A stretch of 5,678 nucleotides of DNA from an uncultured Gammaproteobacteria bacterium (GCA_929200485.1 CAKMZU010000028.1:7557-13234), one strand, 5' to 3'. Positions 1 to 5,678 are shown, counted from the first letter of the stretch. The notes: a model not told the origin generated them from the letters alone. Translations and numbers: made by a program.

Positions 1-826
1 CCCACAAAAGATTATGAGTGATATTCGAAGATGAACTGCCATCCGGCCATGTCCCGGCAGCAGAATATTGTTTAGTTTGCCCCGTAAAAATGGTCGTAAT
101 CACTGATGGGCTTAATGTGACTTCAGGTAACTCATTTTTCACGGTAAATTCTTTTTCACCGGTTACAGCATCACTTTGATAAGATGCATGACGGGCTTTA
201 ATAGTGACAGCGTCTACAGACCCACTACTAAATGTCACGATACCATTACTATCTTTATAAACCGTTGCATCTGCTGATTCCGTAGACCAAGAAGCCAATT
301 GGGTAATATCTCTTACGCCAGGTACTATATCGCCATCTTTCTCATAGTTTCCAAAGGCTTTTAACTCAATGGGTTCACAACGATTTGCTTGTTTACTCTC
401 ATTAGCCTGTTTAATTTCTATAGATGCCAAGATTGCCGAAGAAACCTCAATATCAGCCGATGCACTCAAGGTATCGTAATTAGCGGTAACCGTTGCTGTG
501 CCGTCACCTCTACCCGTCAAGACCCCTTTATCGCTTAAAAAAGCACAATCGGAGATACTACAACTCAACGACCATTCAATTTTATCGGAAGGAATGATTC
601 TTTGAGCATCATCTTTATCAAACCCCGTCACGATAAAGCTGACTTGCTGCCCGACCTCGATCAAGGTTGCATTATCAGCAACCGCCAGCGTAATCCTAGC
701 TGTGCCATATTTGGCTCGATCAAATGCATTTTCAAGCCGTTTGCTGTCACCTTCCCAGCAACCTGCCAATAACAAAAATAGATTAAACCCACATAACCAT
801 GCAGTGATTTGTTTTACTTTACTCAT
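1..826 (-). CDS. Lipoprotein with bacterial Ig-like (BIG2-type) domains, partial (C-terminus beyond window)
   Basis: The frame is open from an ATG at 826 to the window edge (275 codons, bases 826 to 2), so the C-terminus is missing. Residues 1-23 form a lipoprotein signal: a short basic start (MSKVK), a hydrophobic core and the lipobox LLAGC, with Cys23 as the lipidated residue. The residue after Cys is Trp, not Asp, so the inner-membrane retention signal is absent and outer-membrane sorting is likely. Three Ig-like units can be traced at about residues 42-127, 128-232 and 235 onward. The first has the closing pattern GVLTGRGDGTATVTA, and the third the opening pattern TGQTKQYSAAGTWPDGS followed by a Trp, both typical of BIG2 folds in surface adhesins. 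Such domains are usually spacers or binding modules, and the ligand cannot be told from here. The Shine-Dalgarno sequence TAGGA sits 8 nt before the ATG and contains the TAG stop of the upstream barrel gene, so the two are probably translationally coupled. Confidence 0.85.
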   Translation of the reverse strand, partial: MSKVKQITAWLCGFNLFLLLAGCWEGDSKRLENAFDRAKYGTARITLAVADNATLIEVGQQVSFIVTGFDKDDAQRIIPSDKIEWSLSCSISDCAFLSDKGVLTGRGDGTATVTANYDTLSASADIEVSSAILASIEIKQANESKQANRCEPIELKAFGNYEKDGDIVPGVRDITQLASWSTESADATVYKDSNGIVTFSSGSVDAVTIKARHASYQSDAVTGEKEFTVKNELPEVTLSPSVITTIFTGQTKQYSAAGTWPDGSSSSNITHNLLW

Positions 827-835
827 TAATAATTC

Positions 836-1369
836 CTAGAACTCAAACTGCATGCCGACGGCCAATCCACTGATACGCACATCGTCTTTAAAGTATTGAT
901 AGTTATATTCGAAGTAGACACCCACATGGCCATAGTATAATTGCTTAAAGCCCAAGCCTAAATTCAAGCCCTGATAAGTTTCATCAAAAGACGTCCCATC
1001 AAAATTTTCTGCCTGAACGGTATTGGTCACATAGCCTGTCAAAAAATACGCGCTCAAGCCTCGATTTTTATCAGCAGGTGATTCCCAGCGCAAATTAAAA
1101 GCCATATTTTGCTCAATAGATAACTCGACACCATGGTCTTCACCCGTATGTAGAGGAATGCCCCCGTAACTAAATTCAAAACCCACCGTCTTATATACGT
1201 AACTGCCAAGCCTTAGCCTTGAGTTAATTGGGTTAACCGTTTCTGAATTGACTTTGACAAAACCGTACTGTGCATCAAAGCCTGCGAAAGGACGAAACTG
1301 CCAGTCATCCTTAGCAGACACCAGGCTTGAGCTTAATAGAAAAACAAATAAAACAAATAAATATCTCAA
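836..1369 (-). CDS. Small outer-membrane beta-barrel protein (OMP_b-brl / opacity-like), TTG start
   Basis: This 177-residue protein has a Sec signal peptide (MRYLFVLFVFLLSSSLVSA, cleavage predicted after Ala19). The rest alternates polar and hydrophobic/aromatic residues in the manner of transmembrane beta strands, for example around FEFSYG, SAYFLTGYV, LNLGLGFKQ and VGVYFEYNYQYF. It ends in QFEF with a terminal Phe, the usual recognition signal for the BAM assembly machinery. Size and pattern fit an eight-stranded barrel of the OMP_b-brl type, which gives a fold but no specific function. The start is TTG: an in-frame TAA lies two codons upstream and a GGAG Shine-Dalgarno sits 6 nt before the TTG, while the only internal Met is deep in the mature protein. 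The gene is first in a unit with the Ig-like lipoprotein 9 bp downstream, so both products probably act together at the cell surface. Confidence 0.85.
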   Translation of the reverse strand: MRYLFVLFVFLLSSSLVSAKDDWQFRPFAGFDAQYGFVKVNSETVNPINSRLRLGSYVYKTVGFEFSYGGIPLHTGEDHGVELSIEQNMAFNLRWESPADKNRGLSAYFLTGYVTNTVQAENFDGTSFDETYQGLNLGLGFKQLYYGHVGVYFEYNYQYFKDDVRISGLAVGMQFEF

Positions 1370-1401
1370 GGTTTACTCCAGAGAAACGAAAAATACTTTG
1401 C

Positions 1402-1430
1402 ATTATAAGGCAAAGAAAAAGGCTTGGGGA
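1402..1430 (-). promoter_or_regulatory. Sigma-70-type promoter of the barrel/lipoprotein unit
   Basis: Read on the minus strand, bases 1407-1402 are a perfect TATAAT -10 box. The -35 region expected 17-18 bp upstream (about 1425-1430, reading TTCCCCA) matches the consensus poorly, so an activator may be needed. Transcription would begin near 1395, giving a leader of about 25 nt that holds the GGAG ribosome binding site. The position is right for the barrel gene and the downstream lipoprotein. Confidence 0.6.
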
Positions 1431-1437
1431 ACATTAA

Positions 1438-1456
1438 TTCAATTGAAGCTTCCAAT
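1438..1456. promoter_or_regulatory. Candidate operator: two overlapping palindromes
   Basis: A perfect 10-bp palindrome TTCAATTGAA (1438-1447) overlaps a perfect 8-bp palindrome GAAGCTTC (1445-1452), and ATTG (1442-1445) is matched by CAAT (1453-1456) across the second. They lie in the 130 bp region between two divergent genes, just upstream of the -35 region of the minus-strand promoter, where an activator could bind. AT-rich DNA makes short palindromes by chance, so this is only a candidate. Confidence 0.25.
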
Positions 1457-1499
1457 GACTTCTTTAGCAAATAGCCTCCATTAAAATTTAATTATACTT

Positions 1500-2561
1500 A
1501 TGATTTCAATGAAACACCTATCTATAGGAATATTTTTATTCATTCTTTTCGTTATTACTCAACAGAAACTTCATGCTGGAAATGCAAGTCCTGATGAAAG
1601 TTCTAGATACACAACTAAACTTACCAACCTGATTGTAAATCTTAAGAAATTAGATTTAATCATTAAACTAACCTTCCACTCTCTGACTAATCAAACATAT
1701 ACCATAAACTCCGACAAAGATTTAGTGAATATTGATGAATCTGACTTTGCAAGCAAGGAAGCCTTAGAACTCAGAGAGAGCTTGCTAAACGCAATAAAAT
1801 ATCAAGCACAGGCTCTAGATTCTCAAATTTTGTTAACTGATGACTCTAGTTCAAAAAGCAGATCAAAAAAGAACAAATCTAATCAATTTGATGCTCTGGA
1901 AAAGGCACTCAATGTATTTTTGAAATTAAGTATTAATGAGGATCTATTACCTGAGGGAAACTTCCAACGTAAGAATGATTTCCCAGTTAAGTTATCTATC
2001 TCTCAAGGCGAAAACTCACGGCAATCAAATTTTGTAGTTAGCCTAGAGGGAAGGAAAACAGCAATAGACATTGATACCCTTTATAAGAATCTGAATTCAA
2101 AACCAACAAAACTCAGAAAAACATCGCTATCAAGTTCTCTACCAGCGCTAAACCGTATCGGTTTGCCCCCAAAAAAACCAAAGAGCTTATTTTTCAGGTT
2201 ATTCAAAGGAACTCAATCAGAGCCATCAAGCCCTGAAAACGAGACAACACCTAAACTCTCTTTGCCAAAAAGAGAAATACACAGAACAACAAGTGCGGGC
2301 GCATTAACTAAAGCTACCGTGAATCCAAACGGCGCTTGTTCAATTCATGGGGTTTCTCACGAACAAGTGTCGGAACCAAGTAGCCAGGCAAGTTGGCCTG
2401 AATTTGAGAATAAACCTCTAAGGCCAACTCATCTGCAACTAAATAATGTGCAGCCCCCTTCGTCTTATCAAGGAGGTGGAGATAATAGGGTTGAACATCC
2501 AGATGATGCAAGCGTCTCAATAACGATAACTGACCCTGAAGGGAAGCGTTCACCCCCTTGA
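1500..2561 (+). CDS. Hypothetical exported protein, Ser/Lys-rich, with an antisense tail over epmB
   Basis: I do not recognise this 353-residue protein. It has a clear Sec signal peptide: a Lys at position 5, a hydrophobic core around residues 8-20, and likely cleavage after Ala26 in LHA-GNA. Residues about 35-165 look helical with Leu/Lys/Asp-rich segments. Residues about 200-270 are rich in Ser, Pro, Lys and Thr and probably disordered. Residues 272-353 are encoded antisense to the 3' end of epmB and are rich in Pro, Ser, Gln and Asn, ending in SPP. The body is visibly more AT-rich than its neighbour (by hand count 16 G+C of 60 at 1621-1680, against 35 of 60 inside epmB at 2581-2640), which suggests separate acquisition or weak constraint. 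No Shine-Dalgarno precedes the ATG at 1500 or the alternative in-frame ATG at 1509. The signal peptide and long frame favour a real gene, but whether translation truly reaches 2561 is uncertain. Confidence 0.6.
   Translation: MISMKHLSIGIFLFILFVITQQKLHAGNASPDESSRYTTKLTNLIVNLKKLDLIIKLTFHSLTNQTYTINSDKDLVNIDESDFASKEALELRESLLNAIKYQAQALDSQILLTDDSSSKSRSKKNKSNQFDALEKALNVFLKLSINEDLLPEGNFQRKNDFPVKLSISQGENSRQSNFVVSLEGRKTAIDIDTLYKNLNSKPTKLRKTSLSSSLPALNRIGLPPKKPKSLFFRLFKGTQSEPSSPENETTPKLSLPKREIHRTTSAGALTKATVNPNGACSIHGVSHEQVSEPSSQASWPEFENKPLRPTHLQLNNVQPPSSYQGGGDNRVEHPDDASVSITITDPEGKRSPP
2166..2177 (+). other. C5A7 homopolymer tract inside the hypothetical exported gene
   Basis: Five C are followed directly by seven A. 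In the reading frame this gives CCC CCA AAA AAA, encoding Pro-Pro-Lys-Lys and containing the heptamer A AAA AAA in the register associated with -1 ribosomal slippage. It is also a likely site of replication slippage or sequencing error. Loss of one base here would switch to a frame that stays open to a TAA at 2305-2307, just short of the end of epmB. Confidence 0.5.
2314..2561. other. 248 bp tail-to-tail antisense overlap of two coding frames
   Basis: The plus-strand exported-protein ORF (stop at 2561) and epmB on the minus strand (stop at 2314) share these bases. The EpmB side carries conserved family sequence (for example LPGYLVPTLVRE), so it is the constrained gene; the plus-strand tail is probably secondary. 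No terminator can be placed between the two stops, so converging transcripts would overlap here. Confidence 0.8.
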
Positions 2562-3327
2562 GATAAACACTTTGATTCAGCAGGCGAACGCTGACCTCAG
2601 CCAAACGATACAAGGCCGTTGCTACCGCCTGATCAAGCTCATTTGCATGATTCGCATGAATCACCATGACAACTTTAAGACGGGTCCCTTTAAAGAGATC
2701 CAAGAGCCCATTAGTAACCCGCTCTGGAATCACAATGGGTAAACGCGTGTGGACTCGTAAGGTTTCCACATGAGGTATCGCTTCGATAGCGCTAATGAGT
2801 TTGGCTAGCTGCTCATCTTTGTTCATTAATGGGTCGCCGCCACTGAGTATCACCTCATGAATACTTTGATCCGCCTGAATATATTCGCACACTTTAATGA
2901 GCTGATCTTGAGTCAGCGCGTTTTCAGAATAAGGGAAATGCCGTCTAAAGCAATACCGACAATGAACCGCGCAGGCCGCGTGGCTGATAAGCAGCACTCG
3001 TCCATGATACTTATGGATTAAACCTGGCACTTTGGTAAATTGTTCTTCCTCCAGAGGGTCGTTTACAAAACCCGGCACATCCAGCATTTCCTTTGCACTT
3101 GGCAAAACCTGCAATAATAAAGGGTCAGTCGGATTACCTTTTTCTATGCGACTGAGGTATGGCGCTGGCACCATTACCCTAAAACTCTTCTCCGCTTGAA
3201 GCGCGATTGGCAGCTCATCAATCTGGATATTAGCGGCTTCACATAAGTCACCCAAGGTGCGAATACTGTTTTTTAATACAATTTGCCAGTCATCTGACTG
3301 CCAAATTGGCTCAGATCGCGCTATCAT
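2314..3327 (-). CDS. epmB: EF-P (R)-beta-lysine synthesis: L-lysine 2,3-aminomutase EpmB
   Basis: EpmB (YjeK) is a radical SAM, PLP-dependent enzyme that isomerises (S)-alpha-lysine to (R)-beta-lysine, the donor for EF-P modification. The 337-residue length is close to the E. coli protein (about 342). The radical SAM cluster motif CxxxCxxC is at Cys119, Cys123 and Cys126 (ACAVHCRYCFRRHFPY), followed by the SAM-binding stretch EVILSGGDPLMNKD and the LRVHTRLPIVIPERV segment typical of lysine aminomutases. The C-terminus has GYLVPTLVRE, then a short tail in which Lys331 aligns with the presumed PLP-binding lysine; the usual SKTPL-like context reads NKRRL here. The ATG at 3327 has an AGGTGG-type Shine-Dalgarno about 6 nt upstream. 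The gene diverges from efp, as in E. coli. Its last 248 bp overlap the opposing hypothetical ORF. KamA-type catabolic aminomutases are longer (above 400 residues), and the context strongly favours EpmB. Confidence 0.96.
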   Translation of the reverse strand: MIARSEPIWQSDDWQIVLKNSIRTLGDLCEAANIQIDELPIALQAEKSFRVMVPAPYLSRIEKGNPTDPLLLQVLPSAKEMLDVPGFVNDPLEEEQFTKVPGLIHKYHGRVLLISHAACAVHCRYCFRRHFPYSENALTQDQLIKVCEYIQADQSIHEVILSGGDPLMNKDEQLAKLISAIEAIPHVETLRVHTRLPIVIPERVTNGLLDLFKGTRLKVVMVIHANHANELDQAVATALYRLAEVSVRLLNQSVYLKGVNASLQGQLSLLRRLHHLDVQPYYLHLLDKTKGAAHYLVADELALEVYSQIQANLPGYLVPTLVREKPHELNKRRLDSR

Positions 3328-3363
3328 TAGCCACCTTTTAAGTATTGATCGGGAAAAAACATC
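3328..3363. promoter_or_regulatory. 36 bp divergent epmB-efp intergenic region
   Basis: Both ribosome binding sites lie here: on the minus strand AAAAGGTGG just before the epmB ATG, and on the plus strand GGGA (3351-3354) 9 nt before the efp ATG. The gap is too short for two full promoters, so promoter elements must extend into the coding sequences. A TATCAT hexamer at 3322-3327 (over the epmB start codon) is a possible -10 for efp, and TAGAAT on the minus strand (about 3375-3380, within the start of efp) a possible -10 for epmB. Neither has a good -35 partner. Confidence 0.4.
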
Positions 3364-3933
3364 ATGGGGTCCTATTCTACCAACGAATTGCGCTCAGGTC
3401 TTAAAGTTATGCTCGACGGCGAGCCTTGCTCAATTTTAGAAAATGAGTTTGTAAAGCCAGGTAAAGGGCAAGCGTTTAACCGCGTAAAACTTCGTAATCT
3501 TTTCACCGGACGCGTTTGGGAGAGAACCTTTAAATCCGGTGAAAAATTGGATGGTGCAGATGTTATGGATCAGGATATGGAATATCTCTACACTGACGGC
3601 GAATTCTGGTTTTTTATGGACCCGCAAAGCTTTGAGCAAGTACAAGCGGATAAAGCCGCCGTTGGCGATACGGCCAAATGGTTAAAAGAGCAGGAAGCCT
3701 ATGAAGTCACTCTTTTCAACGGTGCACCTATCAGCATTACACCACCTAATTTTATTGAATTAGAAATCACTGAAACAGACCCTGGCCTTAAAGGGGATAC
3801 GGCTCAAGGCGGTTCAAAACCTGCGACCCTATCAACAGGCGCAGTCGTTCGTGTGCCATTATTTATTGATCAAGGCGAAGTGATCCGTATAGATACACGT
3901 ACAGCAGAATACGTTTCTCGCGCTAAAGGTTAA
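3364..3933 (+). CDS. efp: Translation elongation factor P (EF-P)
   Basis: EF-P binds between the ribosomal P and E sites and stimulates peptide bond formation at consecutive prolines. The 189-residue product matches the E. coli protein (188) almost end to end. It has the expected three beta-barrel domains: a KOW-like N-terminal domain at about 1-64 and two OB domains at about 65-128 and 129-189. The modification loop reads [17 protein letters not shown], with Lys34 in the position that receives (R)-beta-lysine in E. coli. The family signature is present as [20 protein letters not shown], followed by [11 protein letters not shown]. The start is ATG at 3364 with GGGA 9 nt upstream. It is flanked by its own modification enzymes, epmB diverging upstream and epmA 11 bp downstream, so Lys34 is probably beta-lysylated rather than rhamnosylated. 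No hydroxylase gene (epmC) is in the window. Confidence 0.98.
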   Translation: MGSYSTNELRSGLKVMLDGEPCSILENEFVKPGKGQAFNRVKLRNLFTGRVWERTFKSGEKLDGADVMDQDMEYLYTDGEFWFFMDPQSFEQVQADKAAVGDTAKWLKEQEAYEVTLFNGAPISITPPNFIELEITETDPGLKGDTAQGGSKPATLSTGAVVRVPLFIDQGEVIRIDTRTAEYVSRAKG

Positions 3934-3944
3934 TTGACAACCTT

Positions 3945-4877
3945 ATGTCCTGGCAGCCCAGCGCATCCATAGAAAATATCAAAGCGCGGGCTGAAATGCT
4001 CAGCGGTATTCGCCGTTTTTTTGCCGAACGACAGGTTCTCGAAATTGAAACCCCGCTCGTTTGCGAAAGCACCGTTACTGACCCCTATATCGAATCTTTG
4101 CGACTCGAATCTAGGGATTACCTTCAAACATCGCCTGAATATGCGATGAAACGTTTGCTAGCTGCAGGCGTAGGCGACTGCTATCAAATCTGTAAAGCCT
4201 TTCGCGAAGATGAATCCGGGCTGCGGCATAACCCGGAATTCACCTTGCTCGAATGGTATCGAGTAGGTTTTACTCTCGATGACCTAATGGCTGATGTTGC
4301 CGATCTTGTTGGGTTATTTCTTCCAGCAAACGGTGTGCGGAAACTGAGTTATCAAGCTGTCTTTGAACAAGCGCTCGGTTTTGATCCTTTGACCGTTTCA
4401 CTCGAAGATGTTCGAGCATTCGCACAAAAACACATCAACCTTGAAATGCCCGATGGATCAATCGATGATTGGTTAAATGCCTTAATGAGTCATGTGATTG
4501 AACCGACACTTGGAAGCGATCATCCAGTATTTATCTATCAATATCCCCCTTCGCAAGCCGCATTGGCCAAACTTACCGAGAATACGAAAGGGCAAAGTGT
4601 TGCAGCACGGTTCGAGCTGTATTATCAAGGGATAGAGTTAGCCAATGGCTTTGATGAATTAACCGATCAATTCACCCAAGCTAATCGTTTCGCTCAAGAC
4701 AACCAAGAAAGATCGGCCCGCGGACAACAAAACATTCCCATTGATCAAGACTTTTTAGCCTGTTTGCCAAATCTTCCAGACTGTTCAGGCGTAGCGCTAG
4801 GATTAGATAGGCTGCTTATGCTAAGCACCGAAAGCACATCCATAAAGGATGTCCTGGCATTTCCCCAAAAAACCTAG
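3945..4877 (+). CDS. epmA: EF-P--(R)-beta-lysine ligase EpmA (PoxA/GenX), LysRS-like
   Basis: EpmA activates (R)-beta-lysine with ATP and transfers it to Lys34 of EF-P. The 310-residue protein is a class II lysyl-tRNA synthetase catalytic core without the N-terminal tRNA-binding domain, as in E. coli EpmA (325). It opens with SWQPSASIENIKARAEML, nearly identical to the E. coli start. Motif 1 holds Pro37 in LEIETP; TSPEYAMKRLL follows at 62-72; motif 2 is FREDE at 86-90, leading to RHNPEFTLLEWYR; ELANGFDELTD is at 231-241; motif 3 is SGVALGLDRLLML with Arg289. Ala284 in GVALG matches E. coli EpmA Ala298, which replaces the Gly of true LysRS and favours beta-lysine. The gene lies 11 bp after efp with no good Shine-Dalgarno, and no usual start codon lies in frame between the two, so expression is probably coupled to efp in one operon. 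Confidence 0.97.
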   Translation: MSWQPSASIENIKARAEMLSGIRRFFAERQVLEIETPLVCESTVTDPYIESLRLESRDYLQTSPEYAMKRLLAAGVGDCYQICKAFREDESGLRHNPEFTLLEWYRVGFTLDDLMADVADLVGLFLPANGVRKLSYQAVFEQALGFDPLTVSLEDVRAFAQKHINLEMPDGSIDDWLNALMSHVIEPTLGSDHPVFIYQYPPSQAALAKLTENTKGQSVAARFELYYQGIELANGFDELTDQFTQANRFAQDNQERSARGQQNIPIDQDFLACLPNLPDCSGVALGLDRLLMLSTESTSIKDVLAFPQKT

Positions 4878-4900
4878 AACTTACTTTAAAAAATATTGTC

Positions 4901-4906
4901 TATACT
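4901..4906 (+). promoter_or_regulatory. Possible -10 box upstream of the CvpA-like gene
   Basis: TATACT matches the sigma-70 -10 consensus in five of six bases and lies 36 bp before the GTG start at 4943, in the 65 bp gap after epmA. No convincing -35 is seen at 16-18 bp. No terminator (stem plus T-run) is visible in the gap, so read-through from efp-epmA is an alternative. Confidence 0.35.
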
Positions 4907-4942
4907 GGGCTTAACTAAAAGCTTAAAGCCTTGGGGGCAGCC

Positions 4943-5678
4943 GTGTTAACTACCTTTTTACTTTTGATCCTGGGCATTATGATCAGCCTGGGTCTTTATA
5001 TTGGCCCACAATCCCTGTTTAAGAAATTAGCTTGCCTAATCGTCGCCGTATGGGCTTCTGCAATTATTGCGCCTTTGATACTGTCAGTGATTAGCCGCCC
5101 ACTGAGTGCCTTACTCCCCGTTATCTTTATTCGAGTCATCCTGTTACTGGCCCTTATCGTTGGTTTCAACTACCTGATGCAAAAGCTCTGGGGCTTAGCT
5201 GCTGCAAAGCTCTGCAACAAAGCGGATAATCTTATTAGCGAGCCCCAAAAAAAGCCGAATCTGATTATTCATTCAGCGCTTAACGCTGGGCTTGGCTGCT
5301 TAATTTTCCTGCTTTTTCTTCTTGGTTATGCTGCAACGGTTGATTTCAAAATCATGCCGCCAATTGTAAGTCAGGAACTTTGGTATCAAAGCTCTGCCAA
5401 TGCGCTTTCTAAAGTTATTTTTGGTAAAGTCCCTGCAACTGACTATATCGTGCTAGAAAAGAAGCAAAAACAAAAAGCCACCCCATCATCACCCAATGTT
5501 GTTCGAAACACCGATTACGACAACATTAAAACGAGCCCGCGACAATCGAAAAATGCAAACTCCGCCCCATCGGATGCCAACTACACGACAAACAAAAATG
5601 CGCCTAGCCGCTCAAACAGGCAGACACAAGTGGCAGAAGTTGAGGAGAGAAAAAAGCCTTTTGAATTCCCTGAAATGA
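4943..5678 (+). CDS. Four-helix inner-membrane protein with polar tail, CvpA-like, partial
   Basis: This frame is open for 245 codons from GTG and has no stop before the window ends, so the C-terminus is missing. Four hydrophobic segments are seen at about residues 2-20, 29-50, 54-78 and 111-133. They are followed by PPIVSQELWYQSS, which recalls the region after the last helix in CvpA (colicin V production) family proteins. From about residue 172 the chain is polar and low-complexity, rich in Lys, Asn, Ser and Pro (for example KKQKQKATPSSP), and probably disordered in the cytoplasm. The GTG at 4943 has GGGGG ending 5 nt upstream. An in-frame TTG at 4931 and an in-frame ATG at 4979 are alternatives, but the ATG would cut into the first helix. 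CvpA-like assignment rests on topology and length rather than a diagnostic motif, so unrelated four-helix proteins are not excluded. Same strand as efp-epmA, 65 bp downstream. Confidence 0.7.
   Translation, partial: MLTTFLLLILGIMISLGLYIGPQSLFKKLACLIVAVWASAIIAPLILSVISRPLSALLPVIFIRVILLLALIVGFNYLMQKLWGLAAAKLCNKADNLISEPQKKPNLIIHSALNAGLGCLIFLLFLLGYAATVDFKIMPPIVSQELWYQSSANALSKVIFGKVPATDYIVLEKKQKQKATPSSPNVVRNTDYDNIKTSPRQSKNANSAPSDANYTTNKNAPSRSNRQTQVAEVEERKKPFEFPEM

Noticed and set aside
1248..1484. 78-codon plus-strand ORF across the barrel gene start and intergenic region
   Set aside because: It is antisense to the signal peptide region of a well-supported barrel gene, has no ribosome binding site and shows no recognisable protein character.
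2257..2275. Hairpin TCTCTTT-GCCAA-AAAGAGA as a terminator for epmB
   Set aside because: The 7-bp stem is weak and mostly A-T, no T-run follows on the minus strand, and it lies inside the opposing ORF.
3257..3439. 60-codon plus-strand ORF bridging epmB and efp
   Set aside because: It overlaps two strongly supported genes in the wrong frame; its sequence is a shadow of epmB and efp.
3436..3645. 69-codon minus-strand ORF inside efp
   Set aside because: It is fully inside efp, which is conserved end to end; it is a chance antisense frame.
3930..4127. 65-codon minus-strand ORF inside epmA
   Set aside because: It is antisense to the conserved N-terminus of EpmA with no independent support.
3945..4877. 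Lysyl-tRNA synthetase (lysS) as the identity of the gene after efp
   Set aside because: The protein lacks the N-terminal anticodon-binding domain, is only 310 residues, has Ala instead of Gly at the motif 3 specificity position, and sits beside efp and epmB.
4908..4930. GGCTT / AAGCC inverted repeat after epmA as an intrinsic terminator
   Set aside because: The stem is only 5 bp with a 13-base loop and is followed by TTGGGGG rather than a T-run. The two copies of GCTTAA there are direct repeats of little weight.
5496..5678. 60-codon plus-strand ORF at the right edge
   Set aside because: It is out of frame within the polar tail of the CvpA-like gene. Its basic, low-complexity sequence reflects the A-rich DNA, and the TGA at the window end belongs to this frame, not to the real gene.

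Overview
The window reads as a piece of a gammaproteobacterial chromosome. The main evidence is a complete elongation factor P (EF-P) beta-lysylation module (epmB, efp, epmA), which is characteristic of Gammaproteobacteria such as Escherichia, together with surface genes carrying Gram-negative export signals (a lipoprotein lipobox and an outer-membrane barrel ending in Phe). Base composition is moderate to AT-rich. I cannot name a genus from the sequence alone.

Left part (1-1369, minus strand): a two-gene unit. A small outer-membrane beta-barrel gene (836-1369, TTG start with a good ribosome binding site) is followed 9 bp later by a lipoprotein with repeated bacterial Ig-like domains (1-826, cut by the window edge). 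A clear TATAAT box upstream of the barrel gene probably drives both.

Middle (1370-2561): a 130 bp divergent intergenic region with overlapping palindromes, then an AT-rich plus-strand ORF (1500-2561) for an exported protein I do not recognise. Its last 82 codons run antisense through the 3' end of epmB, a 248 bp tail-to-tail overlap. This is the oddest structure in the window and looks like a gene that lost its own stop next to epmB.

Right part (2314-4877): epmB (minus) and efp (plus) diverge from a 36 bp gap, and epmA follows efp after 11 bp. EpmB converts (S)-lysine to (R)-beta-lysine, EpmA attaches it to Lys34 of EF-P, and modified EF-P rescues ribosomes stalled on polyproline stretches. 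The catalytic signatures of EpmB and EpmA and the acceptor lysine of EF-P are visible, so the pathway appears functional.

Right edge (4943-5678): a GTG-started four-helix membrane protein with a long polar tail, CvpA-like in layout, still open at the window end. I see no RNA genes, CRISPR arrays, insertion sequences or convincing intrinsic terminators. No gene-free stretch exceeds 300 bases.
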